A DNA stretch of 64,000 nt from Streptomyces sp. TP-A0356 (GTDB lineage Bacteria; Actinomycetota; Actinomycetes; Streptomycetales; Streptomycetaceae). The notes beneath the pieces were generated by a model, which saw nothing but the letters and a program-made list of their open reading frames with translations, was not told the DNA's origin and searched no databases. Below are positions 53,543 to 62,037 of this stretch, piece after piece. Location of the stretch: assembly GCF_001417775.1 (NCBI RefSeq), contig NZ_BBZJ01000012.1, positions 558,001 through 622,000 on the forward strand. Reading direction: 5' to 3'. The stretch's first letter is position 1; every line of letters begins with the position of its first letter. The translations under genes were made by a program, and so were the position numbers.

Positions 53543-54502
53543 TCAGGTCACGACGCCCGCCGTCGGAGTGTTGTCCCGGTGCCGCAGGGCCGCCGCAGCG
53601 GCGCCCACCAGGCCCGCGTCCGTGCCCATCAGCGCGGGCGTCACCGTCAGGCGCCGTACGAAGGACAGCGTGGCGTAGTCGGCCAGAGCCCTGCGCAGCG
53701 GTGTGAAGAGGACGTCGCCGGCTTTGCCCACTCCCCCGCCGATGACCGCGATGTCGATCTCGACGAGCGTCGCGGTCGCCGCGATCCCGGCGGCCAGCGC
53801 CTGGGCGGCGCGCTCGAAGGAGGCCACGGCCACCGGGTCCCCCGCACGCGCGGCGGCGGCCACCGCGGCGGCCGACGTGTCGCCGTCGGGCCCGGGCTGC
53901 CAGCCGCCCTCCAGCGCGCGGCGGGCGATGTTCGGCCCGCTCGCGATGCGCTCGACGCAGCCGCGCGAGCCACAGGGGCACGGGTCGCCGTCCAGGTCGA
54001 CGCTGATGTGTCCGATGTGGCCGGCGTTGCCGGTCGGCCCCGAATGCAGCCGTCCGCCCAGGACCAGACCGCCGCCCACGCCCGTCGAGACCACCATGCA
54101 CAGTGCGTTGTCGTGACCGCGGGCCGCGCCCTGCCAGTGCTCGGCGGCGGTGATGGCCACGCCGTCGCCGATCAGCTCGACGGGCAGCTCCCCGGCCACC
54201 GCCCGGACCCCCCGGACCAGTGGATAGTCACGCCAGCCCGGAACGTTGACCGGGCTCACCGTGCCCGTGGAGGCGTCCACCGGACCCGCGCTGCCGATGC
54301 CGACGGCCCGTGCCCTTGCCCAGAGCGGGGAGACCCTCAGCTCCCCCAGCACGTCGTGCACGGCCCCCATCACGGTGTCGCCGTCCTCCTGCGCGGGCGT
54401 CGCACGCTGCCCGCGCAGCAGGATCCGGCCGTGGCCGTCCACCAGCGCTCCGGCGATCTTGGTGCCGCCGATGTCGAGCGCGGCCACGAGGTCGGTGTGC
54501 AT
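53543..54502 (-). CDS. ROK-family sugar kinase
   Basis: 319 residues. ATP-binding ALDIGGTKIAGALV, VVSTGVGGGLVL, and the zinc motif CPCGSRGCVERIASGP are those of ROK glucokinases and N-acetylmannosamine kinases. It has no DNA-binding extension, so it is a kinase and not a repressor. Divergent from the LacI gene, with alpha-galactosidase convergent; a role in phosphorylating released sugars is plausible. Confidence 0.9.
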   Translation of the reverse strand: MHTDLVAALDIGGTKIAGALVDGHGRILLRGQRATPAQEDGDTVMGAVHDVLGELRVSPLWARARAVGIGSAGPVDASTGTVSPVNVPGWRDYPLVRGVRAVAGELPVELIGDGVAITAAEHWQGAARGHDNALCMVVSTGVGGGLVLGGRLHSGPTGNAGHIGHISVDLDGDPCPCGSRGCVERIASGPNIARRALEGGWQPGPDGDTSAAAVAAAARAGDPVAVASFERAAQALAAGIAATATLVEIDIAVIGGGVGKAGDVLFTPLRRALADYATLSFVRRLTVTPALMGTDAGLVGAAAAALRHRDNTPTAGVVT

Positions 54503-54653
54503 CAGTGTCAGATCTCCCAATGCTTCAGTCGTACCGGTCCCGTCGTACGGCGGCCGCCGACGCGGGTACGGGCCTCCGGCCGCGAACGGGCAGGAGGCGC
54601 CCCGGGGGGAAGGCACGGGCCGGAGATTGCGGTGGACAGTCTCCCCCGCATCT

Positions 54654-54665
54654 GACAACGTTGTC
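54654..54665. promoter_or_regulatory. LacI-type operator candidate
   Basis: GACAACGTTGTC, a perfect 12-bp palindrome with the central CG typical of LacI-family operators, in the divergent gap between the ROK kinase and LacI genes, 85 bp before GTG 54750. Confidence 0.75.
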
Positions 54666-54749
54666 CAGGCTCTATGCTCGACGCCACACATCCTCATACG
54701 ACCCCATGGACCGCCGCATCCCGTGGACGACAGGACAGGACAGCGCATC

Positions 54750-55799
54750 GTGCCCGAGACCGCCCGCCGAGCAGACCGCCTCTCCGGAACCCGCTACGGC
54801 AACCGTCCGACCATGAAGGACGTGGCAGCGCGCGCCGGGGTCGGCCTGAAGACGGTCTCGCGCGTGGTCAACGGTGAACCCGGGGTCACCCCGGACACCG
54901 AGCGCCGGGTCCAGGAGGCGATCGAGGCGCTGGGCTTCCGTCGCAACGACAGTGCGCGGGTGCTGCGCAAGGGGCGTACCGCCAGCATCGGTCTGGTCCT
55001 GGAGGATCTCGCGGATCCGTTCTACGGGCCGCTGAGCCGCTCGGTCGAGGAGGTGGCCCGGGCCCACGGCGCCCTGCTGATCAACGGCTCCAGCGCGGAG
55101 GACCCGGACCGTGAGCAGGAGTTGGTGCTGGCGCTGTGCGCGCGCCGCGTGGACGGGCTCGTCGTCATCCCGGCCGGGGACGACCACCGCTATCTGGAGC
55201 CCGAGATCAGGGCGGGCGTCGCCACGGTGTTCGTGGACCGCCCCGCCGGGAAGATCGACGCCGATGTGGTGCTGTCCGACAGCTTCGGCGGGGCCCGCGA
55301 CGGAGTCGCCCACCTCATCGCGCACGGCCACCGCCGCATCGGCTTCATCGGCGACATGCCCCGCATCCACACCGCGGCCGAGCGGCTGCGCGGCTACCGG
55401 GCCGCCATGGAGGACGCGGGCATACCCGTCGAGGAGTCCTGGATGTCCCTCGGCGTCACCGACCCGGAGCGGGTGCGCCGGGCGGCCGAGGAGATGCTCT
55501 CGGGCCCCGCCCCGGTCACCGCGATCTTCGCGGGCAACAACCGAGTGACGGTCACCGTCGTCCGCGTCCTCGCCGAGCGCGACCGCCCGGTGGCCCTGGT
55601 CGGCTTCGACGACATCGAGCTGGCCGACCTTCTCCGGCCCGGTGTCACGGTCGTGGCCCAGGACGCCGCAGCCCTCGGCCGCACGGCCGCCGAGCGCCTC
55701 TTCCGCCAGCTCGACGGCGCGCTCCTCACCCCGGAGCGCATCGAACTGCCCACCCGGCTGATCACCCGCGGCTCGGGCGAGCTGCCGCCGGCCGACTGA
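54750..55799 (+). CDS. LacI-family transcriptional regulator
   Basis: 349 residues, GTG 54750. Helix-turn-helix and hinge: TMKDVAARAGVGLKTVSRVV near the N-terminus and a hinge with NDSARVLRKGRTASIG; periplasmic-binding-protein-like ligand domain with VDRPAGKI, IGFIGDMP and PVALVGFDDIELADLL. Likely autoregulated through the palindrome just upstream and may control the ROK kinase. GTG 54723 is an alternative start. Confidence 0.9.
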   Translation: MPETARRADRLSGTRYGNRPTMKDVAARAGVGLKTVSRVVNGEPGVTPDTERRVQEAIEALGFRRNDSARVLRKGRTASIGLVLEDLADPFYGPLSRSVEEVARAHGALLINGSSAEDPDREQELVLALCARRVDGLVVIPAGDDHRYLEPEIRAGVATVFVDRPAGKIDADVVLSDSFGGARDGVAHLIAHGHRRIGFIGDMPRIHTAAERLRGYRAAMEDAGIPVEESWMSLGVTDPERVRRAAEEMLSGPAPVTAIFAGNNRVTVTVVRVLAERDRPVALVGFDDIELADLLRPGVTVVAQDAAALGRTAAERLFRQLDGALLTPERIELPTRLITRGSGELPPAD

Positions 55800-55962
55800 G
55801 AGTCCCGGCAGCACGGCACCACCCATCGGACGCCGCGCGCCGACCACCGAGAAGCTCGGGGCCCGGCACCCGGCAGCCGCCGCCCACGGGACGGCTCCGG
55901 CAGCACCACACGCCCGCAGACATCGGTCCCGGGCTCCGCCAACCCCTGAGAGGGTGCGCGCG

Positions 55963-57267
55963 TCACTTGGCCGAAGCCGTCAGGTCCCCCCGCCTGGGCG
56001 CCGCGAATCCCTCCAGGTCCGCTCGGGTGAGGCCGGTGGCCCTGGCGACCTCGGCGATGTCGAGGGCTCCGCAGTCAAGTCCCCGCAGCAGATAGCCGCT
56101 CAGCGCCTTGGCGGTGGCCGGCTCGTCCATGACGTCGCCGCCGGTGCGGCTCGCGTAGCGGGCCAGGCGCGCCGCGGCCTGCTCGAAGCCCTCGCGGTAG
56201 AAGGCGAAGACGGCCGCGTACCGGGTGGGGAGGTGGCCGGGGTGCATGTCCCAGCCCTGGTAGTAGGCGCGGGCCAGCGCCCGCCGGGTGAGCCCGTAGT
56301 GCAGCCGCCAGGCGTCGTGGACCTTCTCGGTCGGGCCGACCGGCAGGACGTTCGTGGATCCGTCGCACACGCGTACGCCCGTGCCGGCGGCCGCGACCTG
56401 CATGATCGCCTTGGCGTGGTCGGCGGCGGGGTGGTCTCCGGCCTGGTGGGCGGCGGACACACCGAGGCAGGCGCTGTAGTCGAAGGTGCCGTAGTGCAGT
56501 CCGGTGGCCCGGCCCTCGGCGGCCTGGATCATGCGGGCCACGGTCGCGGTGCCGTCGGTGGCCAGGATGGCCTGGCTGGTCTCGATCTGGATCTCGAAAC
56601 CGATGCGCCCGGCTTCGAGCCCACGGGCCTTCTCGAACTCCTCCAGCAGCCGCACCATGGCGCCGACCTGCTCGGCGTACGTCACCTTCGGCAGCGTGAG
56701 CACGAGCCCGCCCGGCAGACCGCCGGCCTCCATCAGCCCTGTCAGGAAGATGTCGAGCGTGCGGATGCCCCGGTCCCGTACCGGCGCCTCCAGGCACTTC
56801 ATACGGATCCCCATGTACGGGGCGGCCGTGCCGTTCCCGTACGCCTCCGCGATCAGGCGGGCCGCACGGGCCGCCGTCTCGTCCTCCTCGGCGTCCGGGC
56901 GCGGGCCGTAACCGTCCTCGAAGTCGACGCGCAGGTCCTCGACCGGCTCGCGCTCCAGCTTCGCGCGCACACGGTCGTGGACGGGCCCGGCCAGGTCGTC
57001 CGCGAGGCCGAGGACGGCCGCGAACGACGCGGCGTCGGGGGCGTGTTCATCGAGGGCGGCGAGGGCCTGGTCGCCCCACGAGCGGATGGTGCCGGCGGCG
57101 AAGACGTCACCGGGGACGTAGACCGTGTGGACGGGCTGACGAGTGCCGGGGTCGCCGGGGTAGCGGCGCTCCAACTCGGCGTCGACCGGGGCGAGGGAGG
57201 CGCTGATCTCCTCGCTGACGGCGCCCGAGAGGCTGGTCGTCACCCTCTCCTGCTGGCCCTGACCCAT
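55963..57267 (-). CDS. HpcH/HpaI (CitE-like) aldolase/lyase family protein
   Basis: 434 residues from ATG 57267. TIM-barrel lyase of the CitE/malyl-CoA family: metal-binding residues are suggested by VDFEDGYG and FEIQIETSQAIL, with LHYGTFDYSACLGV characteristic of a long actinobacterial subfamily. The C-terminal 100 residues (YYQGWDMHPGHLPTRYAAVF onward) exceed CitE. Expected to act on a CoA or free C4-C5 acid such as malate/glyoxylate chemistry; unproven. Confidence 0.82.
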   Translation of the reverse strand: MGQGQQERVTTSLSGAVSEEISASLAPVDAELERRYPGDPGTRQPVHTVYVPGDVFAAGTIRSWGDQALAALDEHAPDAASFAAVLGLADDLAGPVHDRVRAKLEREPVEDLRVDFEDGYGPRPDAEEDETAARAARLIAEAYGNGTAAPYMGIRMKCLEAPVRDRGIRTLDIFLTGLMEAGGLPGGLVLTLPKVTYAEQVGAMVRLLEEFEKARGLEAGRIGFEIQIETSQAILATDGTATVARMIQAAEGRATGLHYGTFDYSACLGVSAAHQAGDHPAADHAKAIMQVAAAGTGVRVCDGSTNVLPVGPTEKVHDAWRLHYGLTRRALARAYYQGWDMHPGHLPTRYAAVFAFYREGFEQAAARLARYASRTGGDVMDEPATAKALSGYLLRGLDCGALDIAEVARATGLTRADLEGFAAPRRGDLTASAK

Positions 57268-57283
57268 CCCACACCCTCCCACT

Positions 57284-57298
57284 TTCCGCTTCACGGAA
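57284..57298. promoter_or_regulatory. IclR-type inverted repeat
   Basis: TTCCG-CTTCA-CGGAA, perfect 5-bp arms, 16 bp upstream of the CitE-like ATG (minus strand). This arm-spacer pattern is common for IclR-family repressors; no IclR gene is in the window. Confidence 0.55.
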
Positions 57299-57485
57299 TC
57301 AACAATCCGTAGAGCGAAGCTATCCATGGATCTTGCGGACGGTCAACACCCTCTTGCGCCCAGGGCGCTCCTCACCTTCCATGAAGGGACAACGCCCACC
57401 TTTGCCATGTCACGGTCATCTCATCCGGCTCTGTCACGCTACGGGTGGCACCTCGCCCCGGCACCCGCCACAGAAGGAGCCCGCC

Positions 57486-58391
57486 GTGCCCCACCACAGC
57501 CGCGTCACGCGCCGCCTGGGCCTCAAGACCGCCGTGGCGGCCGCGGTCACGCTGCCCCTGTCCAGTACAGCGCTGTCCCTGCAGCAGGCCTCGGCGGCGG
57601 ACGAGCACGACCGCCATCTGGAGGTCATGTCGTTCAACCTGCGCTACGCCGGCACCGCCGAGCCGAACAGCTGGGCCGTACGCCGCCCGGTGATGCGCAC
57701 GCTGTTGCACCGCGAGCGACCGCATGTGATCGGCACCCAGGAGGGCCTCTACACCCAGGTGCGCGACATCGCGGCCGACCTCGGGGCGGACTACGCGTGG
57801 ATCGGGACGGGCCGCGCGGGCGGCAGCCGCGACGAGTTCGTCACCGTCTACTACGACACGCGGCGACTCGCCCCGGTGGAGTACGACCACTTCTGGCTCT
57901 CCGGCACCCCCGACGTCATCGGCTCGAACACCTGGGGCGGTGCCTGCATCCGCATGGTCACCTGGGTCCGCTTTCGCGACCTGGGGCACGCCGGGCGGGA
58001 GTTCTACGTCCTCAACACCCATCTGGACAACGCCAGCCAGTACGCACGCGCGCGTGCCGCATCCCTCATCGCCGACCGTGTCGCCGGGCTCGACCGCTCC
58101 CTGCCGCTCGTGGTGACCGGCGACTTCAACGCCCCGGCCCACAGGAACCCGGTCTACGACATCCTCCTCGGCGCCGGCCTGGTGGACACATGGGACACGG
58201 CGGCCGAGCGCACTGCCCCGTACGGCACCTTCCACGGCTTCCAGCCGCTGAGACCCCACGGCGACCGCATCGACTGGATCCTGGCCACGCCCGGCGTGAG
58301 CGCGCACTGGGCGTCGGTGAACACCTACGCGCACGAGGGTCGGTTCCCCAGCGACCATCTGCCGGTGCAGGCGTCGCTGACCCTGGGCTGA
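57486..58391 (+). CDS. Secreted endonuclease/exonuclease/phosphatase-family protein
   Basis: 301 residues, GTG start after AAGGAG. Tat-type signal peptide ([14 protein letters not shown], cut near ASAAD). EEP fold with all motifs: MSFNLRY, GTQEG, GDFNA and SDHLPV, the last two giving catalytic Asp/Asn and His. Extracellular phosphodiesterase or phosphatase; nucleic acid, inositol phosphate or phospholipid substrates are possible. Confidence 0.9.
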   Translation: MPHHSRVTRRLGLKTAVAAAVTLPLSSTALSLQQASAADEHDRHLEVMSFNLRYAGTAEPNSWAVRRPVMRTLLHRERPHVIGTQEGLYTQVRDIAADLGADYAWIGTGRAGGSRDEFVTVYYDTRRLAPVEYDHFWLSGTPDVIGSNTWGGACIRMVTWVRFRDLGHAGREFYVLNTHLDNASQYARARAASLIADRVAGLDRSLPLVVTGDFNAPAHRNPVYDILLGAGLVDTWDTAAERTAPYGTFHGFQPLRPHGDRIDWILATPGVSAHWASVNTYAHEGRFPSDHLPVQASLTLG

Positions 58392-58405
58392 CGGACGGCA
58401 CGACG

Positions 58406-58443
58406 GAGGGCCCCATGACCGCCGGTGCGGTCACGAGGCCCTC
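58406..58443. terminator. Bidirectional two-part hairpin terminator
   Basis: Outer stem GAGGGCC/GGCCCTC and inner stem TGACCGC/GCGGTCA with loop CGGT, between convergent EEP and etfA genes (15 bp after one stop, 15 bp after the other). Confidence 0.8.
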
Positions 58444-58457
58444 TCCCCGGAAGTCGC

Positions 58458-59420
58458 TCAGCCCTTGCGGGTCTTGATCTCCTCGGTCAGCTGCGGGACG
58501 ACCTGGAACAGGTCGCCCACCACGCCGTAGTCGACCAGGTCGAAGATCGGCGCCTCGGCGTCCTTGTTGATCGCCACGATCGTCTTCGAGGTCTGCATAC
58601 CGGCCCGGTGCTGGATCGCGCCCGAGATGCCCGAGGCGATGTACAGCTGCGGCGAGACCGACTTACCGGTCTGGCCGACCTGGTTGGTGTGCGGGTACCA
58701 GCCCGCATCCACCGCGGCACGCGAGGCACCGACGGCCGCGCCGAGGGAGTCGGCGAGCGCCTCGATGATCGCGAAGTTCTCCGCGCCGTTGACACCACGG
58801 CCGCCGGAGACCACGATCGCGGCCTCGGTCAGCTCCGGACGGCCCGTCGACTCACGCGGCGTACGGCCGGTGACCTTGGTGCCGGTGGCCTTGTCGGAGA
58901 ACGTGACCGACAGGGCCTCGACCGTACCGGCGGCCGGAGCGGCCTCGACGGCCGCACTGTTGGGCTTGACCGTGATGACCGGGGTGCCCTTGGAGACACG
59001 GGACTTGGTGGTGAAGGACGCGGCGAACACCGACTGGGTGGCCACCGGGCCCTCGTCGCCGGACTCCAGGTCGACGGCGTCGGTGATGATGCCGGAGCCG
59101 ATGCGCAGCGCCAGACGGGCGGCGATCTCCTTGCCCTCCGCGGAGGACGGCACCAGGACGGCGGCCGGGGACACCTGCTCGTGGGCGGCCTGCAGCGCGT
59201 CCACCTTCGGTACGACCAGGTAGTCGGCGTACTCGGGCGCGTCGTGGGTGAGGACCTTCACCGCGCCGTGCTCGGCGAGCGTGGACGCGGTGTTCTCGGC
59301 GCCCGCGCCGAGGGCGACGGCGACCGGCTCGCCGATACGGCGGGCCAGGGTCAGCAGCTCCAGAGTGGGCTTGCGGACGGCACCGTCCACGTGGTCGACG
59401 TAGACGAGAACTTCAGCCAT
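58458..59420 (-). CDS. etfA: Electron transfer flavoprotein alpha subunit
   Basis: 320 residues. N-terminal adenine-nucleotide-hydrolase-like domain and C-terminal FAD domain with [39 protein letters not shown] (quoted in part) and [11 protein letters not shown]. Accepts electrons from acyl-CoA dehydrogenases as a heterodimer with EtfB and passes them to the quinone pool. Follows etfB by 56 bp. Confidence 0.96.
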   Translation of the reverse strand: MAEVLVYVDHVDGAVRKPTLELLTLARRIGEPVAVALGAGAENTASTLAEHGAVKVLTHDAPEYADYLVVPKVDALQAAHEQVSPAAVLVPSSAEGKEIAARLALRIGSGIITDAVDLESGDEGPVATQSVFAASFTTKSRVSKGTPVITVKPNSAAVEAAPAAGTVEALSVTFSDKATGTKVTGRTPRESTGRPELTEAAIVVSGGRGVNGAENFAIIEALADSLGAAVGASRAAVDAGWYPHTNQVGQTGKSVSPQLYIASGISGAIQHRAGMQTSKTIVAINKDAEAPIFDLVDYGVVGDLFQVVPQLTEEIKTRKG

Positions 59421-59476
59421 GGGAACGGATCTCCTTGCGGATTACGAAGTCTGAGGGGCGGTCAGGCTGCTGAGCC

Positions 59477-60262
59477 TTAGATGAACTTCTGGCTCGCGAG
59501 GAACTCAGCGAGCTGCTTGCCGCCCTCGCCCTCGTCCTTGACGATCGTGCCCGCGGTGCGGGCCGGGCGCTCGGCCACGGAGTCGACCGTGGTGTAGGAG
59601 CCCTCGAGACCGACCTCCTCGGCCTCGATCTCCAGGTCGGACAGGTCCCAGGACTCCACCGGCTTCTTCTTCGCCGCCATGATGCCCTTGAAGGAGGGGT
59701 AACGCGCCTCGCCCGACTGGTCGGTGACGGAGACGACGGCCGGAAGCTGCGCCTCCAGCTGCTCGGAGGCGGCGTCGCCGTCACGGCGGCCCTTGACCGT
59801 GCCGTCCTCGACGGAGACCTCGGAGAGCATGGTCACCTGCGGCACGCCCAGGCGCTCGGCCAGCAGCGCCGGGACGATGCCCATGGTGCCGTCGGTGGAG
59901 GCCATGCCGGAGATGACCAGGTCGAAGCCCGCCTTCTCGATCGCCTTGGCCAGCACCAGGGAGGTGCCGAGGGCGTCCGTGCCGTGCAGGTCGTCGTCCT
60001 CGACGTGGATCGCCTTGTCGGCACCCATGGACAGCGCCTTGCGCAGCGCGTCCTTGGCGTCCTCCGGGCCCACCGTCAGGACGGTGATCTCGGCGTCGCC
60101 GGCGTCCTCCGCGATCTGCAGCGCCTGCTCGACCGCGTACTCGTCGAGCTCGGAGAGCAGACCGTCCACGTCATCCCGGTCGACGGTCAGGTCATCGGCG
60201 AAGTGCCGGTCGCCAGTGGCGTCGGGCACGTACTTCACAGTGACAACGATCCTCAAGCTCAC
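59477..60262 (-). CDS. etfB: Electron transfer flavoprotein beta subunit
   Basis: 261 residues. KYVPDATGDRHF at the start, AMP-binding region ALSMGADKAIHV and SGMASTDGTMGIVPALLAE, and a C-terminal recognition loop. Binds AMP in the ETF heterodimer. First gene of the etfBA operon. Confidence 0.96.
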   Translation of the reverse strand: MSLRIVVTVKYVPDATGDRHFADDLTVDRDDVDGLLSELDEYAVEQALQIAEDAGDAEITVLTVGPEDAKDALRKALSMGADKAIHVEDDDLHGTDALGTSLVLAKAIEKAGFDLVISGMASTDGTMGIVPALLAERLGVPQVTMLSEVSVEDGTVKGRRDGDAASEQLEAQLPAVVSVTDQSGEARYPSFKGIMAAKKKPVESWDLSDLEIEAEEVGLEGSYTTVDSVAERPARTAGTIVKDEGEGGKQLAEFLASQKFI

Positions 60263-60293
60263 GCCGGCTCTCCTACTGCATCGTCATTTCTGG

Positions 60294-60312
60294 GCTGCCT
60301 TCTGCAGGCAGC
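60294..60312. promoter_or_regulatory. Inverted repeat upstream of etfB
   Basis: GCTGCCT-TCTGC-AGGCAGC, perfect 7-bp arms, 31 bp before the etfB start on the minus strand; either an operator or a 5'-leader hairpin. Confidence 0.5.
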
Positions 60313-60370
60313 ATAGGCGCCTGAAGCGGCCGATCCCGGTCGGGGCGGCACCGCGCTCCGAACGAAATAT

Positions 60371-60382
60371 TACTCGTCAGTA
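60371..60382. promoter_or_regulatory. TACT-N4-AGTA palindrome upstream of etfB
   Basis: TACTCGTCAGTA, about 110 bp before the etfB start. One base differs from the element at 47895. Confidence 0.5.
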
Positions 60383-60455
60383 CACCTACTGAATGCCCGC
60401 TAAGCAAGCGCTTTGAACTGTGACCTTGACAACGCTGTGTAACCGGCCGCGCGCC

Positions 60456-60965
60456 TCAGTCTCGCAGCCCGTTGAAGCGTCCCTGGTGGTAGACGAGTGG
60501 ACGTCCGGCGCCGGAGGGATCGCCGAGGACGACCTCGGCGACGACGATGCGGTGGTCTCCGGCGGGGACCCGCGCCACCACACGGCAGACGAGCCAGGCG
60601 AGCACGTCGTTAAGGACCGGGACGCCTTCGGGCCCCTCGCGCCAGCGGGTGGGTGCGCCGAAGCGGTCGGCCCCGCTCCGGGCGAAGGTACCGGCCAGGG
60701 CTTCCTGGTGCTCGCCGAGTATGTGCACACCGACATGGTCGGCCTCGGAGATGGCGGGCCAGCTGGAGGCCCCGAGGCCGATGCCGAACGAGACGAGAGG
60801 GGGCTCGGCGGAGACGGAGGTGAGGGAGGTGGCGGTGAAGCCGACCGGGCTGCCTCCCTTTTGGGCGGTGATCACGGCGACCCCTGCCGCGTGGCGCCGG
60901 AAGACGGAGCGGAGCAGATCGGGAGAGGCGATCCGAGGGGTGCCGAGGCCGGGCGTGGCCGTCAT
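60456..60965 (-). CDS. Flavin reductase-like FMN-binding protein
   Basis: 169 residues of the HpaC/split-barrel family: LRSVFRRHAAGVAVITAQ, GFTATSLTSVSAEPPLVSFGIG and a late YHQGRFNGL. These enzymes supply reduced FMN or FAD to two-component monooxygenases; no such partner lies next door. Start ATG 60965 follows AAGGAC. A Cys-containing leader peptide and a hairpin lie upstream, so expression probably responds to cysteine supply, which points to sulfur metabolism such as sulfonate use. Confidence 0.88.
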   Translation of the reverse strand: MTATPGLGTPRIASPDLLRSVFRRHAAGVAVITAQKGGSPVGFTATSLTSVSAEPPLVSFGIGLGASSWPAISEADHVGVHILGEHQEALAGTFARSGADRFGAPTRWREGPEGVPVLNDVLAWLVCRVVARVPAGDHRIVVAEVVLGDPSGAGRPLVYHQGRFNGLRD

Positions 60966-60997
60966 GGAGTTGTCCTTCTGCGAGAGGTGACGTGGTG

Positions 60998-61030
60998 GCC
61001 CCCCGCTCGGGCGAAGCCGGGAGTGGGGGC
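60998..61030 (-). promoter_or_regulatory. G/C hairpin between leader peptide and flavin reductase
   Basis: On the transcript, GCCCCC pairs with GGGGGGC across about 20 nt, between the leader stop and the reductase start; a candidate attenuator stem. Confidence 0.4.
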
Positions 61031-61044
61031 GGGTCCATGGCTGC

Positions 61045-61125
61045 TCAGCACGCCGGACAGCGCGCGCTCGCGGTGCGGGCCAGGTCCACGTGGACACGCT
61101 CGAAGAGAAGGAGTTCCGGTGGCAT
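61045..61125 (-). CDS. Cysteine leader peptide
   Basis: 26-codon reading frame 79 bp upstream of the flavin reductase gene on the same strand. It contains RVHVDLARTASARCPAC before its stop, with Cys at 23 and 26. The R-x-HVDL-x-R-x-x-SA-x-C pattern is the signature of short actinobacterial leader peptides found before sulfur-assimilation genes. In mycobacteria similar Cys-codon uORFs act as attenuators: ribosomes stall when cysteine is scarce and the downstream gene is expressed. Confidence 0.8.
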   Translation of the reverse strand: MPPELLLFERVHVDLARTASARCPAC

Positions 61126-61254
61126 GCGGTCAGGCTGACGATAGGTGGTGGGTGCAGTCAAGTGCGTTCCGGCATGTGCGAGATGTGTCATCGGCTGCCT
61201 CACGGTCACCTCACGGGCTGGGGGACGGGGCCAGGCACACGGGCCGAGAAGGCG

Positions 61255-61665
61255 TCAGACGGCCTCACCGAGGGCGGCGATCACGTCCGCCTTGCGGGGC
61301 TGCCCCGTCGCGCGCCGTACGATCCGCCCGTCCGCGTCGAGGACGAGCACGGTGGGTGTCTTCAGGATATGGAGTTCACGGACGAGTTCGAGCCGCTGCT
61401 CGGCGTCGATCTCCACATACGTGACGCCGGGCACCATGGCGGCCACCTCCGTGAGGACCCGCCGCGTCGCCCGGCAGGGGGCACAGAAGGCGCTGGAGAA
61501 CTGGACCAGCGTCGCCCGTTCGCCAAGGCCCCGGCCCAACTCGGCCGCGCCGAGCCGCTTCCCGTCGTCCCGACCGCGCACTCTCACTCTCCCGCTGTAC
61601 CGCCGGTGCAGCACGCCGTACGCGCTCGCCCGCGCGTCGGCCACGCACCCCACAAGTCCAGTCAT
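61255..61665 (-). CDS. Thioredoxin-family protein
   Basis: 136 residues from ATG 61665. Thioredoxin fold in the C-terminal two thirds with redox motif FCAPCRAT (Cys-Ala-Pro-Cys), then TYVEIDAEQRLELVRELHI and the cis-Pro in KTPTVLVLD. The first 35 residues hold no signal peptide or clear membrane helix, so it is probably cytoplasmic. Its neighbour is the sulfur-linked flavin reductase locus. Confidence 0.88.
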   Translation of the reverse strand: MTGLVGCVADARASAYGVLHRRYSGRVRVRGRDDGKRLGAAELGRGLGERATLVQFSSAFCAPCRATRRVLTEVAAMVPGVTYVEIDAEQRLELVRELHILKTPTVLVLDADGRIVRRATGQPRKADVIAALGEAV

Positions 61666-62037
61666 CCTCTGCTCCAGCGTTCCTGAGACTGCAGAGATTC
61701 CCGACTCCCCGCATCGATTCGGCTGCGGAATGCTCTTCATGGACATCGACATGGGGGCCGCGCTCGCCGTCGCCTTGCTGAACGCCGCGTTCCGAAACTG
61801 CGTGGGATGCGAGGTGTGTCTGCTCCTACGGGGGGTGGCGGTACGCACGCGTTGAGGGGAATCAGGGCTCGATGTGGTTCATACGGCTGACGTGACGAGG
61901 ATCTCGCCACTCAGGGGCACCAGGACTGGCCCCGCGTCCGTTCTTCGGGCACGATCTGCGACAAGCCGTAAACCTACGGCTGCGTAACTTCCCGCCGGGA
62001 GTCCCTTCCCAGGCAGAGAGAAGGGTCCGTCCCGTCT
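61666..62037. other. Divergent intergenic region with TACG-N4-CGTA palindrome
   Basis: 372 bp without a recognised gene. TACG-GCTG-CGTA (61975-61986) lies 51 bp before the acyltransferase ATG and is a candidate operator for a TetR-type lipid regulator. The rest shows nothing. Confidence 0.5.
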
